Origin: Dactylellina haptotyla
Lineage: Eukaryota; Ascomycota; Orbiliomycetes; Orbiliales; Orbiliaceae
DNA length: 64,000 nt
Direction: 5' to 3'
NCBI GenBank assembly: GCA_031310005.1
Contig: CM062379.1
Span: forward strand, 2,170,001 to 2,234,000
The notes beneath the pieces are model-generated. The model was not told where the DNA came from. It did no database searches and worked only from the letters and a program-made list of their open reading frames with translations. Below are positions 24,598 through 38,042 of this stretch, piece after piece. Each line of letters opens with the position of its first letter. Position 1 is the first letter of the stretch. A program made the translations under genes and the position numbers.

Positions 24598-26009
24598 ATG
24601 CCGTCACGACAGTCGACAAAGCCACCCCCTTCGATATCACGCGGAACCGTCGTCAATACGAATTCCAGTCCTCTAGCCGGCCGGCGGCAAGGCCACGCCA
24701 AACCACAGCCCGATGTAACGGCACCATCGAACCGCACGGCGACCGGTAAACGCAGGAGACGGCGAAAGGCCAGGACCGAAGGTTAGATAGTTACCCTCCC
24801 TTCATTTCGACTCCTCGCCTTAATTTCCCGCATGTCTTTGCCTTTGGTATTTCTGTCATATTTTTGGTTCCTGTTCAGACCACGTGCGACTACCGATGGG
24901 TTCATTGAAAGAGGCTTTCATACTCTCTCTCTCTCTTGCTGTCAATAATAGAAGAGATCTATCTCTCGCTGCCACCATCGGGGAATTAACGACACATTGT
25001 TAATTTCAACCAAGCCTTTTTTATTGCTTTTCCCTTCTTTGGGGGAGATTGGATCCGAAAATCGAGCGAGCGAGAGCCCGGTTTTCGAGCTGAATAATAC
25101 ATTTCATTTATTTATTTATTAAAATTTCGTTTCTTCCGTTCCGTTTCGTTCCTGCTTATTTTTCCTTTCTTGTGGTTTCCTTTTGATTTTTTCGTTTTTC
25201 TGGGGAAATTGGATGATTACGTCTTATAAAGTGGGCTGTGCAGTCGCAATCCACTACTAACACCTCTTCTTTAATTTCGCGAATTTCTTCAACGGGATTT
25301 TTAATGGATTCTTAAGCTAACTGTTTAATTAACGAAAATTTTAAAAATAGTCTCTAGCTCCGAAAGCAGTAGTAGCAGTAGTGACAGCGACGATAATGGC
25401 AGCTCCAGTAGCAGTAGTAGCGAAGAGGAGAGTGAGGCGGAAGCCGAGCCAGTGAAGAAGGCGAAGATTCAGGATACGAAGAAGGTAGGGAATGGCATTG
25501 CGTTTATCTCTTTCCCGTATGGAATGCAATAAACAAAAATATGCTAATTTACTTTTGCGATCCCAATTATATAGGTCTCCTCAAGATCGGAATCTGGATC
25601 GGCAGAAGAATCGAAATCTGATTCGTCGAGTGAGGATTCGTCGGACGAAGATATGGCAGATGCATCCTCGGAATCTTCATCGGACGATGAATCTGAAGCG
25701 GATAGCGAAGATGAAGGGGATGGTATGGAAAAATCCAAACCGAAGTCTAAACCGGCTAAACCGGCGCCATCTATGACCACGACGTCGTCCATACCGGTGG
25801 AACTACGCGATATAACGACATCGATGACCGAGAAGCAGTTTGAAGAGTATTACCTGAAGAAGCTGACGGAAGAGTTCGGCGACGATTTAAATTCGGTCAG
25901 GCAGAGTAAAGACTTCACGGACAGGAGCTTGCCCGTGCTAGTACGAGCGTTGAAGGGAGGAGTGAAGGGTTTTAGTGAGGATGAGATGGCAGCCGTTCTC
26001 AACAAGTAG
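24598..26009 (+). CDS. RSA3: Ribosome assembly protein 3
   Basis: Nucleolar factor of early pre-60S particles. Exons 24598..24781, 25351..25484 and 25575..26009 give 250 aa. The diagnostic part is the C-terminal RSA3 domain (about residues 195-245) with FEEYYLKKLTEEFGDDLNSVR and the block DFTDRSLPVLVRALKGG. Upstream lies a Lys/Arg patch (KRRRRRKARTE) followed by a long Ser/Asp/Glu-rich acidic tract, the usual design of this family. The first splice joins RKARTE to VSSSESSSS, the pattern expected for fungal RSA3, so the long first intron (569 nt) is well supported; its branch point is probably GCTAAC 30 nt before the acceptor. The second intron is 90 nt. Convergent with the next gene, with 197 bp between stop codons. 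Confidence 0.88.
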
Positions 26010-26206
26010 ATAAATATAAGAGATATGCACTTGATCAGTCAAGGGGATATGCCTTTTGGTAGGTACTTACTTGTATATTGTATATTATAACGGATTACGG
26101 GCGTTTTATATATATATCGGGGTTTAGCAATAGAATATAACAATATGATGCATGCAGTTTTATTATCGCTGAAGTTTTATTTTATATTATTGATGTATTA
26201 TTATCA

Positions 26207-26812
26207 TTATGCATCGGATACATCTTTCAGTTTGCCGGTCTCATCAAAGTAATCGGCAGATCTGAACACCCTGCGTTCGTTCTTATCGCCCATATCGACG
26301 GGTTTCCATAAATCGACCCGACGCCCTTCTACCAGGGCCTTCTCTTCCCAGCGCACCAGCTGCTCTGTCTTATCGAGCTTGGTGGAGAGGTCTTTGATCT
26401 GCGGGGCGATGACCCGGTTGACAAGATGCTCCAGGCGGTCGATCTGGTCAAAGGTGGTTTTCAGGTCCTGGGCAATCGGCACCAGGGCGTCAGAGGCGGG
26501 CTCGATGACGTTTGAGATCTGGGACTGCAGGTCCTGGAGGGTGTCCTTGTAGGTGGTGTTGGAGGTTGAGTAGGAGTGAAGTTTGGCCGAGTAGAATGTG
26601 TCCTTTATTCGCCGTCATCACGCACAATATCAATATACGTCGTCACTTTTATAGCTAGGAATACACGGCATATTTATCTATGTGTATAATATATAACGGA
26701 AGGGACGCACGTGAGACTGGGGGAGATGACCGCGAAGGACGGCAGCGAGTTCTTCGGCGACTTCGGGTGGGAGGTGGGAGATGTCGAAGGCCGGCGGTCT
26801 GTTCTCCTCCAT
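26207..26812 (-). CDS. Small coiled-coil protein, unrecognised
   Basis: Two exons, complement(26207..26602, 26711..26812), give 165 aa. I do not recognise the family with certainty. The first exon encodes a short acidic helix (FDISHLPPEVAEELAAVLRGHLP). The second encodes long heptad-like helices (about residues 45-130, including DTLQDLQSQISNVIEPASDALVPI and IDRLEHLVNRVIAP), ending in a charged tail. No signal peptide or membrane span is present. Size and all-helical design resemble subunits of small scaffold complexes such as BLOC-1, but that is only inference from architecture. The 108 nt intron has a good donor (GTGCGT) and an AAG acceptor, so the splice is moderately certain. Its leader lies back to back with that of the SEC14-type gene. 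Confidence 0.66.
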
Positions 26813-28152
26813 TTCGGTTGGTTATCAACTCGAGTCGATGCTATACCCGGAACTACTGGAGATATCCACGAGACATGGTAGTTGCACCCGTGGGGGGCGA
26901 GTAGCGGTGGTAAACAGCAGGAGGTGATCTGGTTTGAGGTTTCCGGGAGGTGAAGCTAGGCCGGATCTTGGAACCGCTCGGCAGGACCTGGATCTTCAGG
27001 GCCAACCTCGACCGAACTCGAGCGAACTCTCCGTGAGCATTTCCGCGTCGACGATGGATAACACGACATGTGCACAATAAATACTTAGACAGACATGTTG
27101 GAGAAGCCTGGGCAGGTGCTTGTATTCAGAACCGGAGCACCGGGTAACAGGCCCTCCGTCGACATCGGCGCGGAGACCAATTAAACAGCCCGGCCACCTA
27201 CGTAGCTACGAGGCCGTGGAACCTGCCAGGACCAGCATATGCAAGCTGCAGCCGGGCCATGTAACCCTCCGTGCCAGACGGCGGCCTCTCTCTCTCTCTC
27301 TCCCAGTTCGAGTTCAGGAGTGCGAGTGCGAGTAGCAGCAGATTAATTCCTTCCGAAGCGTTCCAGCGATGCCAATGCCGGTCTTCTCTGCTTACTGCTG
27401 CGCCATAAGCCCAAGACGTCCGTCCAATTTCCTGCCCTGCTTGGTTCTTCTTAGCCCTTCTCTGGCTTCTTCTCTCTGATTTCTGCTGCCCGGACAAGAA
27501 CTGAATTGATTGATATTATTATCCTCCGTCTGGAATTGTAGTCTCGCTCTCCTCGTCCGCTCGAATTCAGCATCTACACACGTTGGCCTCCTTGAGAAGC
27601 ATCCACCTGCTGCCGGTTCGCGGAAAGCACCCGATTCGTCCCCGCCAGCTGGTCTCCCGTCGACGGCCATCCGCAGCTTCCGCCAGTTTTTGCGCGACAG
27701 CCTCAACCTCATCCGCAACACTTTTCTCCGGTCCTCGTACCGGCCTGCCATCACGAGCTTCACATCCTCCCTCCTCCTCCTTCTCTCACTGCCGCCAATC
27801 AAACTCGCAACTACCTCTCTCTCGGAGCTGCCTCTTCGGGCACCTATCAATCCGTAATAGCTGCCGCAACAGGCACTACAGCACACGACCTCGTACCCCG
27901 TACCCCGCGAACTCCAGTCGCAGAGCTCGTGTTTCTGGTTACGCTGCTGCTTCAGCTTGTCTCGCCCTCCTCGGACTCTACTCAGTTACCGATTCTCCGT
28001 TAGAAGGCCACCTGCTTTACCTATCACCATCTGAAGAGTTCTCCCAGCTCTCAATTTTCCGTTGGTGGTCGTCATCCCCATCCCCATCCGCTCCCGCCGC
28101 TCCTCCTGCCCCACCAAATACCCCGCGAAACCAGAATATCACCAACGACATC
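26813..28152. promoter_or_regulatory. Divergent intergenic region with long open frame before the SEC14 gene
   Basis: 1.34 kb. A CT run lies at 27,285-27,302. From 27,514 the frame of the downstream SEC14-type gene is open for 213 codons up to its ATG at 28,153, but contains no ATG. It encodes an Arg/Ser-rich stretch, RHYSTRP and a possible membrane span. This is either a leader or an unannotated N-terminus (see findings). Nothing else is identified. Confidence 0.5.
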
Positions 28153-29869
<1,717 letters not shown>

Positions 29870-30625
29870 AATAGTGTGTGTATTTTTTACGGCCAATATT
29901 TGTTTTTCACAAACTATAAAGTGGTACCATAAAAGTCGGGATATTGCAATGGGCGGTGGCAAGGGCTTTTCGGATTTCTTTTTTTTTCTCCTTTTGTTTC
30001 ATTTCTTCTCTCCATTTTTGTATACATGTATAACTCTCTATTCGGTTGTTTCGATCCGTTTCATTTTTTCTTACCTTTTTGTCGGGCTTGCATATATACT
30101 CATTTTCTATATCATTTTGATTGTGATGCGTGATGATGTTTTTGTGGATACCCTGACTTCTACAATGTATAGATACGGATATCGGACAGAGCAACAAAAG
30201 TTCATATACCCGTTGAAGATTTGTGGAAAGACTGTATTTTCGTGATGCTATTTTGATAACTTTTTATTTCGTTGATGTTTCGCCCCGTCCAACCTGTTGG
30301 TTTCGTTGTAAAATGCAAACGGGTCCATCCAAGGAATTCGCAGAAGGTTTTTTTTGCAAAGGAAGTGAGAATTTTTTGGGTTTTAACACGAATTCCAGAA
30401 ACAACCACAAGGGGATATATATAAGTTACGAGGGTACAGCTAAAAAGAGGAAGTAGAGGTATAGGTATAGGTAGAGGTAATAAAAAACGGCTATGTCCTG
30501 CCGTGGGATACATCGGGTAGTGTATTGGTATAATAATAATAATTTGGTTCGCTAGTTCATCATCATCTTATACACAAAAAATAAAAAAAATCAAGACATC
30601 AACAGCAGAAACTACCACCTTACAT
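29870..30625. other. Convergent 3' intergenic region, CSR1 / ACO1
   Basis: 756 bp between two stop codons. T-rich on the first half and A-rich on the second, as expected for opposing 3' untranslated regions. No gene is seen. Confidence 0.5.
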
Positions 30626-33546
30626 TTAAGCGGAAGCAGCCTTCTTGGCCATGGTGTTCAAGGCGGATCCGTTTCTGAACCACTCGAGCTGGCCCTCGTT
30701 GAATGTGTGGAGAAGGTTGGTGCTCCACGACTTGCCATCCTTGGACTTGAAGGTGACCTTCAATGGCTCGCCGACCTTGAGGTTGCTGAGTTCCAAGTCA
30801 CTGTATCACATACTATTAGCGTTTCTGGGTCAAGACACTGTAGAAAAAGGAATCGAAACTTACAGCTTGTCATCTGGGTTGATCTTGTCGTAGTCCTCTG
30901 GCTTCTCGAAAGTGAGAGGAAGCATACCCTGCTTCTTCAAGTTGGTTTCGTGCTGTTTTTGATTCGTTAGTATGACAATATATAGTAAGAAAGAGGTTAA
31001 TTGGGAGATGGAAACTTACGATACGAGCGAAAGACTTAGTGATGATAGCGAGACCACCAAGATGTCTTGGCTCGAGAGCGGCGTGCTCTCGGGAAGAGCC
31101 CTCACCGTAGTTCCAGTCACCGACAACAACCCACTTGACACCCTTGGCCTTGTAGTCACGGGCGGTAGCTGGGACGGCGTCGTATTCACCAGTGAACATG
31201 TTCTTGACGGTGTTGGCCTTGTCGTTCTCGGCATTGATGGCACCGATCAACATGTTGTTGGAGATGTTGTCCAAGTGGCCACGGTACTTGAGCCATGGGC
31301 CGGCCATGGAGATGTGGTCGGTGGTAGTCTTGCCCTTGCACTTGATAAGGATTGGGACGTCCTTGGCGTCCTTACCATCCCATGCATCGAACGGAGAGAG
31401 CTTCTGGAGACGGTCAGAGGTTGGAGCGACCTGGACCTCGACGGAGGCACGGTCTTGTGGTGGGGCCTGGTAGGTGTCCTGGCCGGGGTCGTAGCCACGG
31501 TCTGGGAGGGCGATACCGGTTGGCGGCTTGAGCAAGAACTCATTGCCATCTTTGTCCTTGAGCTTGTCAGTGAGAGGGTTGAATCGGAGATCACCAGCGA
31601 TGGCGAAGGCGGTGGTCAGATCTGGAGAGGTGACAAAGGCGTGGGTGGCTGGGTTGGCGTCGTTACGTCCAGTGAAGTTACGGTTGTAGGAGGAGACGAT
31701 GGTGTTGGCCTCACCCTTCTTGACGTCGCGACGGTCCCATTGACCGATGCATGGACCGCAGGCGTTAGCCAGAACCATACCGCCGAATTCTTCGAAGGTC
31801 TCAAGCTGTCCATCACGAGCGATGGTGGCACGGATCTGTTCGGATCCTGGGGTGACAGTGTAGAGAGACTTGGCCTTGATTCCGTGGTCGAGAGCATCCT
31901 GGATGATGGAGGCAGATCGGGTCATATCTTCGTAAGAAGAGTTGGTGCAGGAACCGATGAGAGCAACCTTGACCTCGGTGGGCCATCCTTCCTTGACAGC
32001 GACATCCTTGAGCTTGGAGATTGGAGTGGCGAGATCTGGGGTGAAGGGACCGTTGACATGTGGCTCGAGCTCGGACAGGTTGATCTCGATCAGCTGATCG
32101 TACTCGGCACCCTCGTCCTCACGGAGCTCGTGGGCATAAGATCGAGCAAAGTCACCGATGGCCTGTCTCTTGGTAGCCTTGAGGTAGTCGTACATGCGGT
32201 CGTTGAATGGGAAGATGGAGGTGGTGGCACCGATTTCGGCACCCATGTTGCAGATAGTTCCCATACCAGTGCAGGAGAGAGATTCGGTACCGGGGCCGTG
32301 GTATTCAACAATGGCACCAGTGCCACCCTTGACGGTGAGGATACCGGCGACCTTCAAGATAATGTCCTTAGGAGCAGTCCAGCCGCTCAACTGGCCGGTA
32401 AGCTTGACACCGATAACCTTGGGAGCCTTGAGTTCCCATGGGAGACCAGCCATGACATCGACGGCGTCGGCACCACCGACACCAATGGCAGCCATACCGA
32501 GACCACCAGCGTTGGGAGTGTGCGAGTCAGTACCGATGAGGAGGGCACCTGGGAAAGCATAGTTTTCGAGAACGATCTGATGGATGATACCGGAACCTGG
32601 TCTCCAGAAACCGATGTCGTATTTGGCGCAAGCGGAAGACAAGAAGTTGTAAACCTGTGTTCCCGTCAATGTCAGACAAACTCACCAATCAAATCACTCG
32701 GATTTGTATATTTACCTCCTTGTTGATATCTTCGGCGCGGGACAAATCCTTAGCGCCACCGAGCTGGGCCTCAATCAAGTGGTCGCAGTGAACGGTGGAT
32801 GGAGTCTGGACTTTGTCCATTCCCGCGCTCATGAACTGCAAGATGGCCATCTGGGCGGTGGCATCCTGGCAAGCAACACGGTCCGGTCGTAGTTTCAAGT
32901 ACGACTTTCCACGCTCGATATCCTGGGTTTCTGGCTCATCGAGATGGGAGTATAGGACCTTCTCAGCGAGGGTGAGGGGCTTGTTCAGCCTCCGTCGGAC
33001 AATGCTGAGGTTTTCGCTCATTTTCCTATATCAAGCACACAAAACGAAAAAAAATCACATGATTACGTCAGAGAACCGCTTTTTTCCAAACAATACGGAT
33101 ATACGAGCTTATTCGTCTGGAGAGTCGGCATACTTGTAGTTGATGTAGTTTCCCTGCGGAATAACGTTAATGCGACTGCATTGGGGGTATATACGGATTT
33201 TCAATCGACCGGCTTACCTTTTCCCAGTTGTTCTGAGTGACCTTCTTGTCCAACGGGTCATTTGTGACCGTGGCAAGGCCCCGGAACTTTTGCACCTGAG
33301 GATGAATTTAGCGACGACAAGATCCAATGTTTGCCCGGAGCACGGATACGGCGCTCGTGAGGCTCTCCGGGGTGGGGGGTTTGGTGACATACGGTTCGGA
33401 AACCGGCATTCTGGGTGTGGGTTTGTGATGTCAGCGATTGCCCGATAACGAGGAGCACGGGCGATAAGACATTTATATGCGAGGAAACGGGAGAATTGAC
33501 TTACGACTTTGGATGCCCGTGGGAGGGCTCTCACCGTCGACAGCAT
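30626..33546 (-). CDS. ACO1: Aconitate hydratase, mitochondrial
   Basis: Citric-acid-cycle enzyme that isomerises citrate to isocitrate through a 4Fe-4S cluster; also maintains mitochondrial DNA in yeast. Eight exons, complement(30626..30800, 30864..30952, 31020..32654, 32716..33025, 33134..33153, 33218..33295, 33393..33410, 33505..33546), give 788 aa, the usual length. Motifs are [25 protein letters not shown] with the first cluster Cys, [11 protein letters not shown] with the other two, and the C-terminal [18 protein letters not shown]. The basic N-terminus [14 protein letters not shown] is a mitochondrial presequence. Two internal exons are only 18 nt (NAGFRT) and 20 nt, both flanked by strong splice sites. 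The 5' region is intron-rich and the main exon has no intron for 1.6 kb. Codon use is strongly biased. Confidence 0.97.
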
Positions 33547-34709
33547 GGTGACGGACGAGTGAGGAAAGAGAGGAGTGGGGGTGGGGTATGCAAGAGATCC
33601 GTCAAGGCCGTAGTTGATAGATCCGGTGTGTCCAACACAGATATCAAGCTACAGACAGAGACACTTCCTTTGAAGATGCGGAGATGATGGAGAAGAGAGG
33701 AGATGGAGAAGAACAGAAGAGAAGTGAGGAAGAGGAAGAGGAAGAGGAAGAGGAAAAGAAGCCGGAGAGGAGGTCAGAAGAAAGCGGAAAGAATAACACT
33801 CGCAGGGAAGGGCTGGCTGGACGAAGGGAAAAGCAAAACCGCAGCCGAGTTGGGCTAACGTCCAACGACGACGCTTTCTGTCTTCCTGATAACCGAACCC
33901 TCCCACCACCGCCCACGCACATTTTTACGCCGACAGCACCCACAAACCATCGGTGACATCAGCCATGGATGATAGCGGCCCCGGTGCAGGCACGCACTGG
34001 CATTGCCGGGCTGTAGACAGGCAGGCTCTCTCGGTCGTGCGTCTATCTATCAATATCGATGCTGACAAGTTGTTCACAGATGTATATAATATCTCCATTG
34101 AGGCCACAAGCTGGCGAGCGTATCCGTGGCCGTTCGCTGCTTTTCATTAGCACATGCTAATTGCAATTGGCATCGGCGGGACCTTCCTCTCGCTGCTGCT
34201 GGTTTTCCCTGGGCGAACGGGAGGGGCCTCAAATCACAATCAGCGGGCCTCCCATTGGCTGCCGGACCCCTAACAGCCCCCCATGCGGAGTAGTTCGATG
34301 CCCTAAACTGGGTTTGTTCGCTGCATGTCAGTCAGGCCGGGCCTTGCTCCTGTGTGTCTGTTTAATGGCGCAAACACTTCTCGTTTGGATGCGGCATAAG
34401 CTAAGCCCGCAAACTAAAATAACGAGAAAGAGAAAAAATTTATACAAAACTAAAAATTTTTTCGCCGTTACTGACAACATCCTCGGCTTCGATCCGACCT
34501 GCCTAACAACCGTTGCACTCAACTCGCGACAAGGGCGGGATCCCATAAATCGCTCTCTCTCGTTTTCGGCCCGTGTACAGGAATCCTACGCCCACGTCGC
34601 CCTGACATCTGACCGATCCAATTTCGCAGAATCTGGCCTTTTTCTCTCTCGCTTTCTTGTCTTGACATCACTTCATCTGATCTTTCTCCACCCAAGAGCT
34701 ATCATCGCC
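33547..34709. promoter_or_regulatory. Divergent intergenic region ACO1 / BUD20
   Basis: 1.16 kb containing two promoters. A GAGGAA hexamer repeat lies at 33,726-33,755. A pyrimidine-rich leader precedes BUD20 (about 34,620-34,700). No gene is supported; the 201-codon plus-strand frame at 34,161-34,766 has no domain and overlaps the BUD20 start in another frame. Confidence 0.5.
33726..33755. repeat. GAGGAA simple repeat
   Basis: About five copies of a purine hexamer on the plus strand, near the ACO1 leader. Confidence 0.8.
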
Positions 34710-35316
34710 ATGGGTCCACAACGTTTGCGAAAGACTAGGAATAGGACTCGGTCAGTTCTCTTCTAGTATTTTCTTTTTCTCCTTGTACCTGATGCACTTA
34801 TGTATTTAGTACCCATTCAGTACTCGGCATCTATAAATACATCTATATATAAGTATACTTATGCTGACCCGTTGTATCTAACCGTTCAGTGACCTGGACC
34901 AAATATCAACCGACATCCTTCAGCCTCGCCGTCTCCAGCAGCACCTTTCTACTCTCCCCCTCGAGGACCTTCCCGCTCTTGGTCAGCATTACTGTACACC
35001 GTGTGCTAAATTCCTTGAGACTCCTCATGCACTCGCGCATCATCAGCGTTCAAAAACGCACAAGAAGCGAGTAAAGCTGCTCAAGGAGCCGGCGTATTCC
35101 CATGAGGAAGCGAATGCCGCTGTCGGGCGGGGCACGGATAACGGTGTTTTCAGAGTAAACCCAGAAGATGTCATCAACCGCATCGCCTGGGACAGAGTGC
35201 TGGCTAAGCAGACTGCATCGACCAAGGAGTCGATGAGCGTGGACATGGAGGTCGAACACACCGACGCACCCCAGCTGGTGGAGAACGCACCCGTAGACGT
35301 GGAAGAGGATCTATGA
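34710..35316 (+). CDS. BUD20: C2H2 zinc-finger pre-60S export factor
   Basis: Shuttling factor of the BUD20/ZNF593 family that helps export pre-60S ribosomal subunits. Exons 34710..34750 and 34890..35316 give 155 aa. The first exon encodes a basic start (MGPQRLRKTRNRTR). The 139 nt intron then joins to RDLDQISTDIL. A single zinc finger of CX2C-X12-HX5H type lies at C49, C52, H65 and H71 (YCTPCAKFLETPHALAHHQRS), followed by a Lys-rich segment. Family members share the basic N-terminus, the finger and the aromatic HYC context. The C-terminal tail is acidic. It converges on GAA1 with 240 bp between stops and belongs to the group of ribosome-synthesis genes in this window. Confidence 0.92.
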
Positions 35317-35556
35317 TTATTTCTGCTTTGCTTTAATATTTGGAGCATGGTATGGTGTTCTGGTGTTATTCAGCTATAGGGTTCAACGATTTTATTGCTA
35401 TTTTATATCAAAAGTCTCACGATGATGTACAAAACACAACCGAAAAGCGTTTTTAACTTGCTATGCATACGAATATTATATCCTTAACAGGGAAACCTCA
35501 TGATACGTGAATCAATGCCGAATATATACAACATTCACAAGAGTTTATACTTCCAT

Positions 35557-37612
35557 TCAACTGCTCGTCTTCCCTGTGAGCGCCATTACAAAGCTCGCAT
35601 CTACACTTACTCTTCCGACCACCCAAGCTGGCCACCATACAGACCATACAACGACTGGCGTCCACATTCCCCAGACCCACCAACCGAAGCTCGCCTCTTT
35701 AAGGACATCTTCAATCCCTAAACCCCAGTAATTCGCCACGATAAATAACGCAGCAAACGGACTCGTCAACTGCAAGAGAACGGTGTTGATAAATGCGAGA
35801 GGAATCGAGGTTGGTGTAGTTCGCGCAAACATCAATGGTAACGAGAATATTCCGATAAGGAAAGAAAGAGAGAAGTTCACAGTTGCAAGAGTCGAGAGGA
35901 ACATTCCCAGGAAGAGAAGAGAGAAACAGCGGGAGAGGTGAAATGTCGGTAGGAGGCGGTGTTCGGAAGCAGTTAATGTTATGAATACCGATAGAACGGT
36001 CGGGAGGATAAATGACGTTGCAATGAACAGATAAAAGACATTTGACATGGACTAGAGAGTATTAGCTTCAATGACCAGAATAAACAACGTGTAACGAGCG
36101 GATTCACCTTGTAGTCAATTATATTGAACACCGCGAAGGGGATGACACCACAAAAATGAGCGCCGATGACGACAGAGAGAGGCAGAAACAGCTCCCGCTT
36201 AGGGCCACCGTCAATAACGGTCCCTACTGCCTTGTTCTCGCTCCCCTCTTTCGTAGCCTTACTTGCTGGCTTTTCGTCCGGCTGCTCGACGACTTCGCCC
36301 CCTTCGGCCTTGGTCCGGCTGCGGGGATCCAACCACAGCCGTATCGCTGTCAATGTCAAACCTACAGCTATCAACATGGCAGACGGCAAATATGTACCGA
36401 TACTGACAAATCTCTTGGGGGCCATCAACAAATAGAAAAAGAAACTCTGATGGAAGTGTTCCAGCAGGTTATTCAAGCTTCTAAATACGCTCTCCACAGT
36501 CCTACCCAGGGACCCTTCATCGTGCCAACCATCACCATGCGTAGCCAGTGTTATCGCATCGATATGATAAGGAATGAAGCTCGAGTGCGGGCCTGTCGAG
36601 TGACCCAAAGCTTGATTCACCATACCCCTCAGCATAGTCTTCAGTCGATGTCTGTATGTGTCCGCATGATCCCACATTTCCTGGAGATCAGTCCGAAGAC
36701 CCATCTGGTCCCTTGAGATCTGTACCGCGGTATTAATCAAATCAAGGTTCGGGAGCTGTCCGTTGATACCATCGTAAAGAATGTGTAACGACTCGAAACG
36801 GTGGTAAGCTCCAGGGTAGTCCACAACCACCACTCCCTGGATCGCGCCGGATTTGACAGATAAGGACTGGATGTTCGGCCCGTGAAGGTCATGGTATGCA
36901 TCAACCCACGCTTGCGGGCCCGCTCTCGCGTCGCTTGATATTAAAAAGATGATATCCTTCGACCATAATGACCATCGCTTGAAGTATCGGCTCAACGCGA
37001 GGGTGAGAGCTACCCCGCCTTCGTTGAGTAGGTGGTCGATGTTTTTCCATGGCGCGCAGAGAACAATTGCTTCGGTGGCATCTCCGCGCGGGGCGTGGAG
37101 GACGGCGTAGACGTTTTCGCCGGTGTACTCACCGCCGGCTGCTTTGTATTCGTACTTCTGTTTACCGACTTTTAGGCCAGCAGATCTGAATATTTCGGCC
37201 ATTCGTTCGGCGACACTAGAATGGGAAAAACCTGACGTTAGATAATCTTGGATTTGCATGGCCGGACGGGGCCTATACACATCGGAAGTACTGTTTCCTA
37301 GCAAATCCACCTCTCTCCTGAACGCCCTCACGATATTCTGCTCGCTGCCCCCAAAATACGCGTGCACTTGTCCCGGTAACAGCGCATTCTCGGATATATA
37401 CGTGCGACGGGAGTATTCATCCAGTGGGAGGAGTAATAAGGAGGCGATGCCGACGATGACAGCACCGATGCTTAAAGCTTGGAAGCCGTAGAGAACCACG
37501 GAGAGGTTCTTACGGAGGTTGACGGGGACTGCGGGGACATCGGTAGACTATGGTTAGCCGATTGACTGTGAAGCTGAGGGGAGAGCGGCGCGGGGTTACC
37601 TCGTAAAGCCAT
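35557..37612 (-). CDS. GAA1: GPI transamidase subunit GAA1
   Basis: Endoplasmic-reticulum membrane subunit of the complex that attaches GPI anchors to proteins. Exons complement(35557..36051, 36108..37528, 37600..37612) give 642 aa. The first coding exon is 13 nt (MALR plus one base); the join gives MALRVPVNLRKNLSVVLYGF. An N-terminal signal anchor (about residues 12-38) is followed by a large luminal domain of M28-peptidase-like fold (ENVYAVLHAPRG, then AIVLCAPW and DIIFLISSDARAGPQAWVDAYH). From about residue 380 there are several membrane spans, ending in a Trp-rich C-terminus (FGWWVWGMWTPVVVW). A Lys/Glu-rich cytosolic-looking loop lies near residues 410-450. It diverges from the VOC gene across 430 bp. 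Confidence 0.94.
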
Positions 37613-38042
37613 TGCTACGAGGTCGATGGTTCTCGGGAACAATGGCTGGTCCTTTTGGGATGTTTCGGGGGGGCAACGTCTTGAAGCCGGGAAGACGTGC
37701 CTCGAACGCCAAGCCGTTCTGGCTATGTGTAACCATCGCAACGCACCGCCCTCCGAAACTCCAACATTGTGCCCAGAGCTTGTCTCGCAGCCCAGAGCTG
37801 CAGAGCTGCAGAGCGCAGAGGCTGAGGGGCGCTAGCTATCACGCTTCGAACAGGTCACACCCCCTCGCGGTTTATAACGTTATTCAAGTCGCGTCTGACT
37901 CCCTCCTCCGTGCTTAAATACTCGATCTCCCTGCTTCCCCTCTTTCGGCACATCAGTACCTTTTTAAATCTCAAATCAATCTATTTTTCAAGCTTGAACC
38001 CTCCAAGTTGCCTCTATAACCTCAAACGGAAGCCTCTTCAAG
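37613..38042. promoter_or_regulatory. Divergent intergenic region GAA1 / VOC protein
   Basis: 430 bp. Contains a short direct repeat around 37,795-37,815 (CAGAGCTG units) and a TTTAAATC-rich leader before the VOC gene. No gene is seen. Confidence 0.5.

Noticed and set aside
30972-32726. 584-codon open frame antisense to ACO1
   Set aside because: Same codon-bias artefact; it also runs across ACO1 introns.
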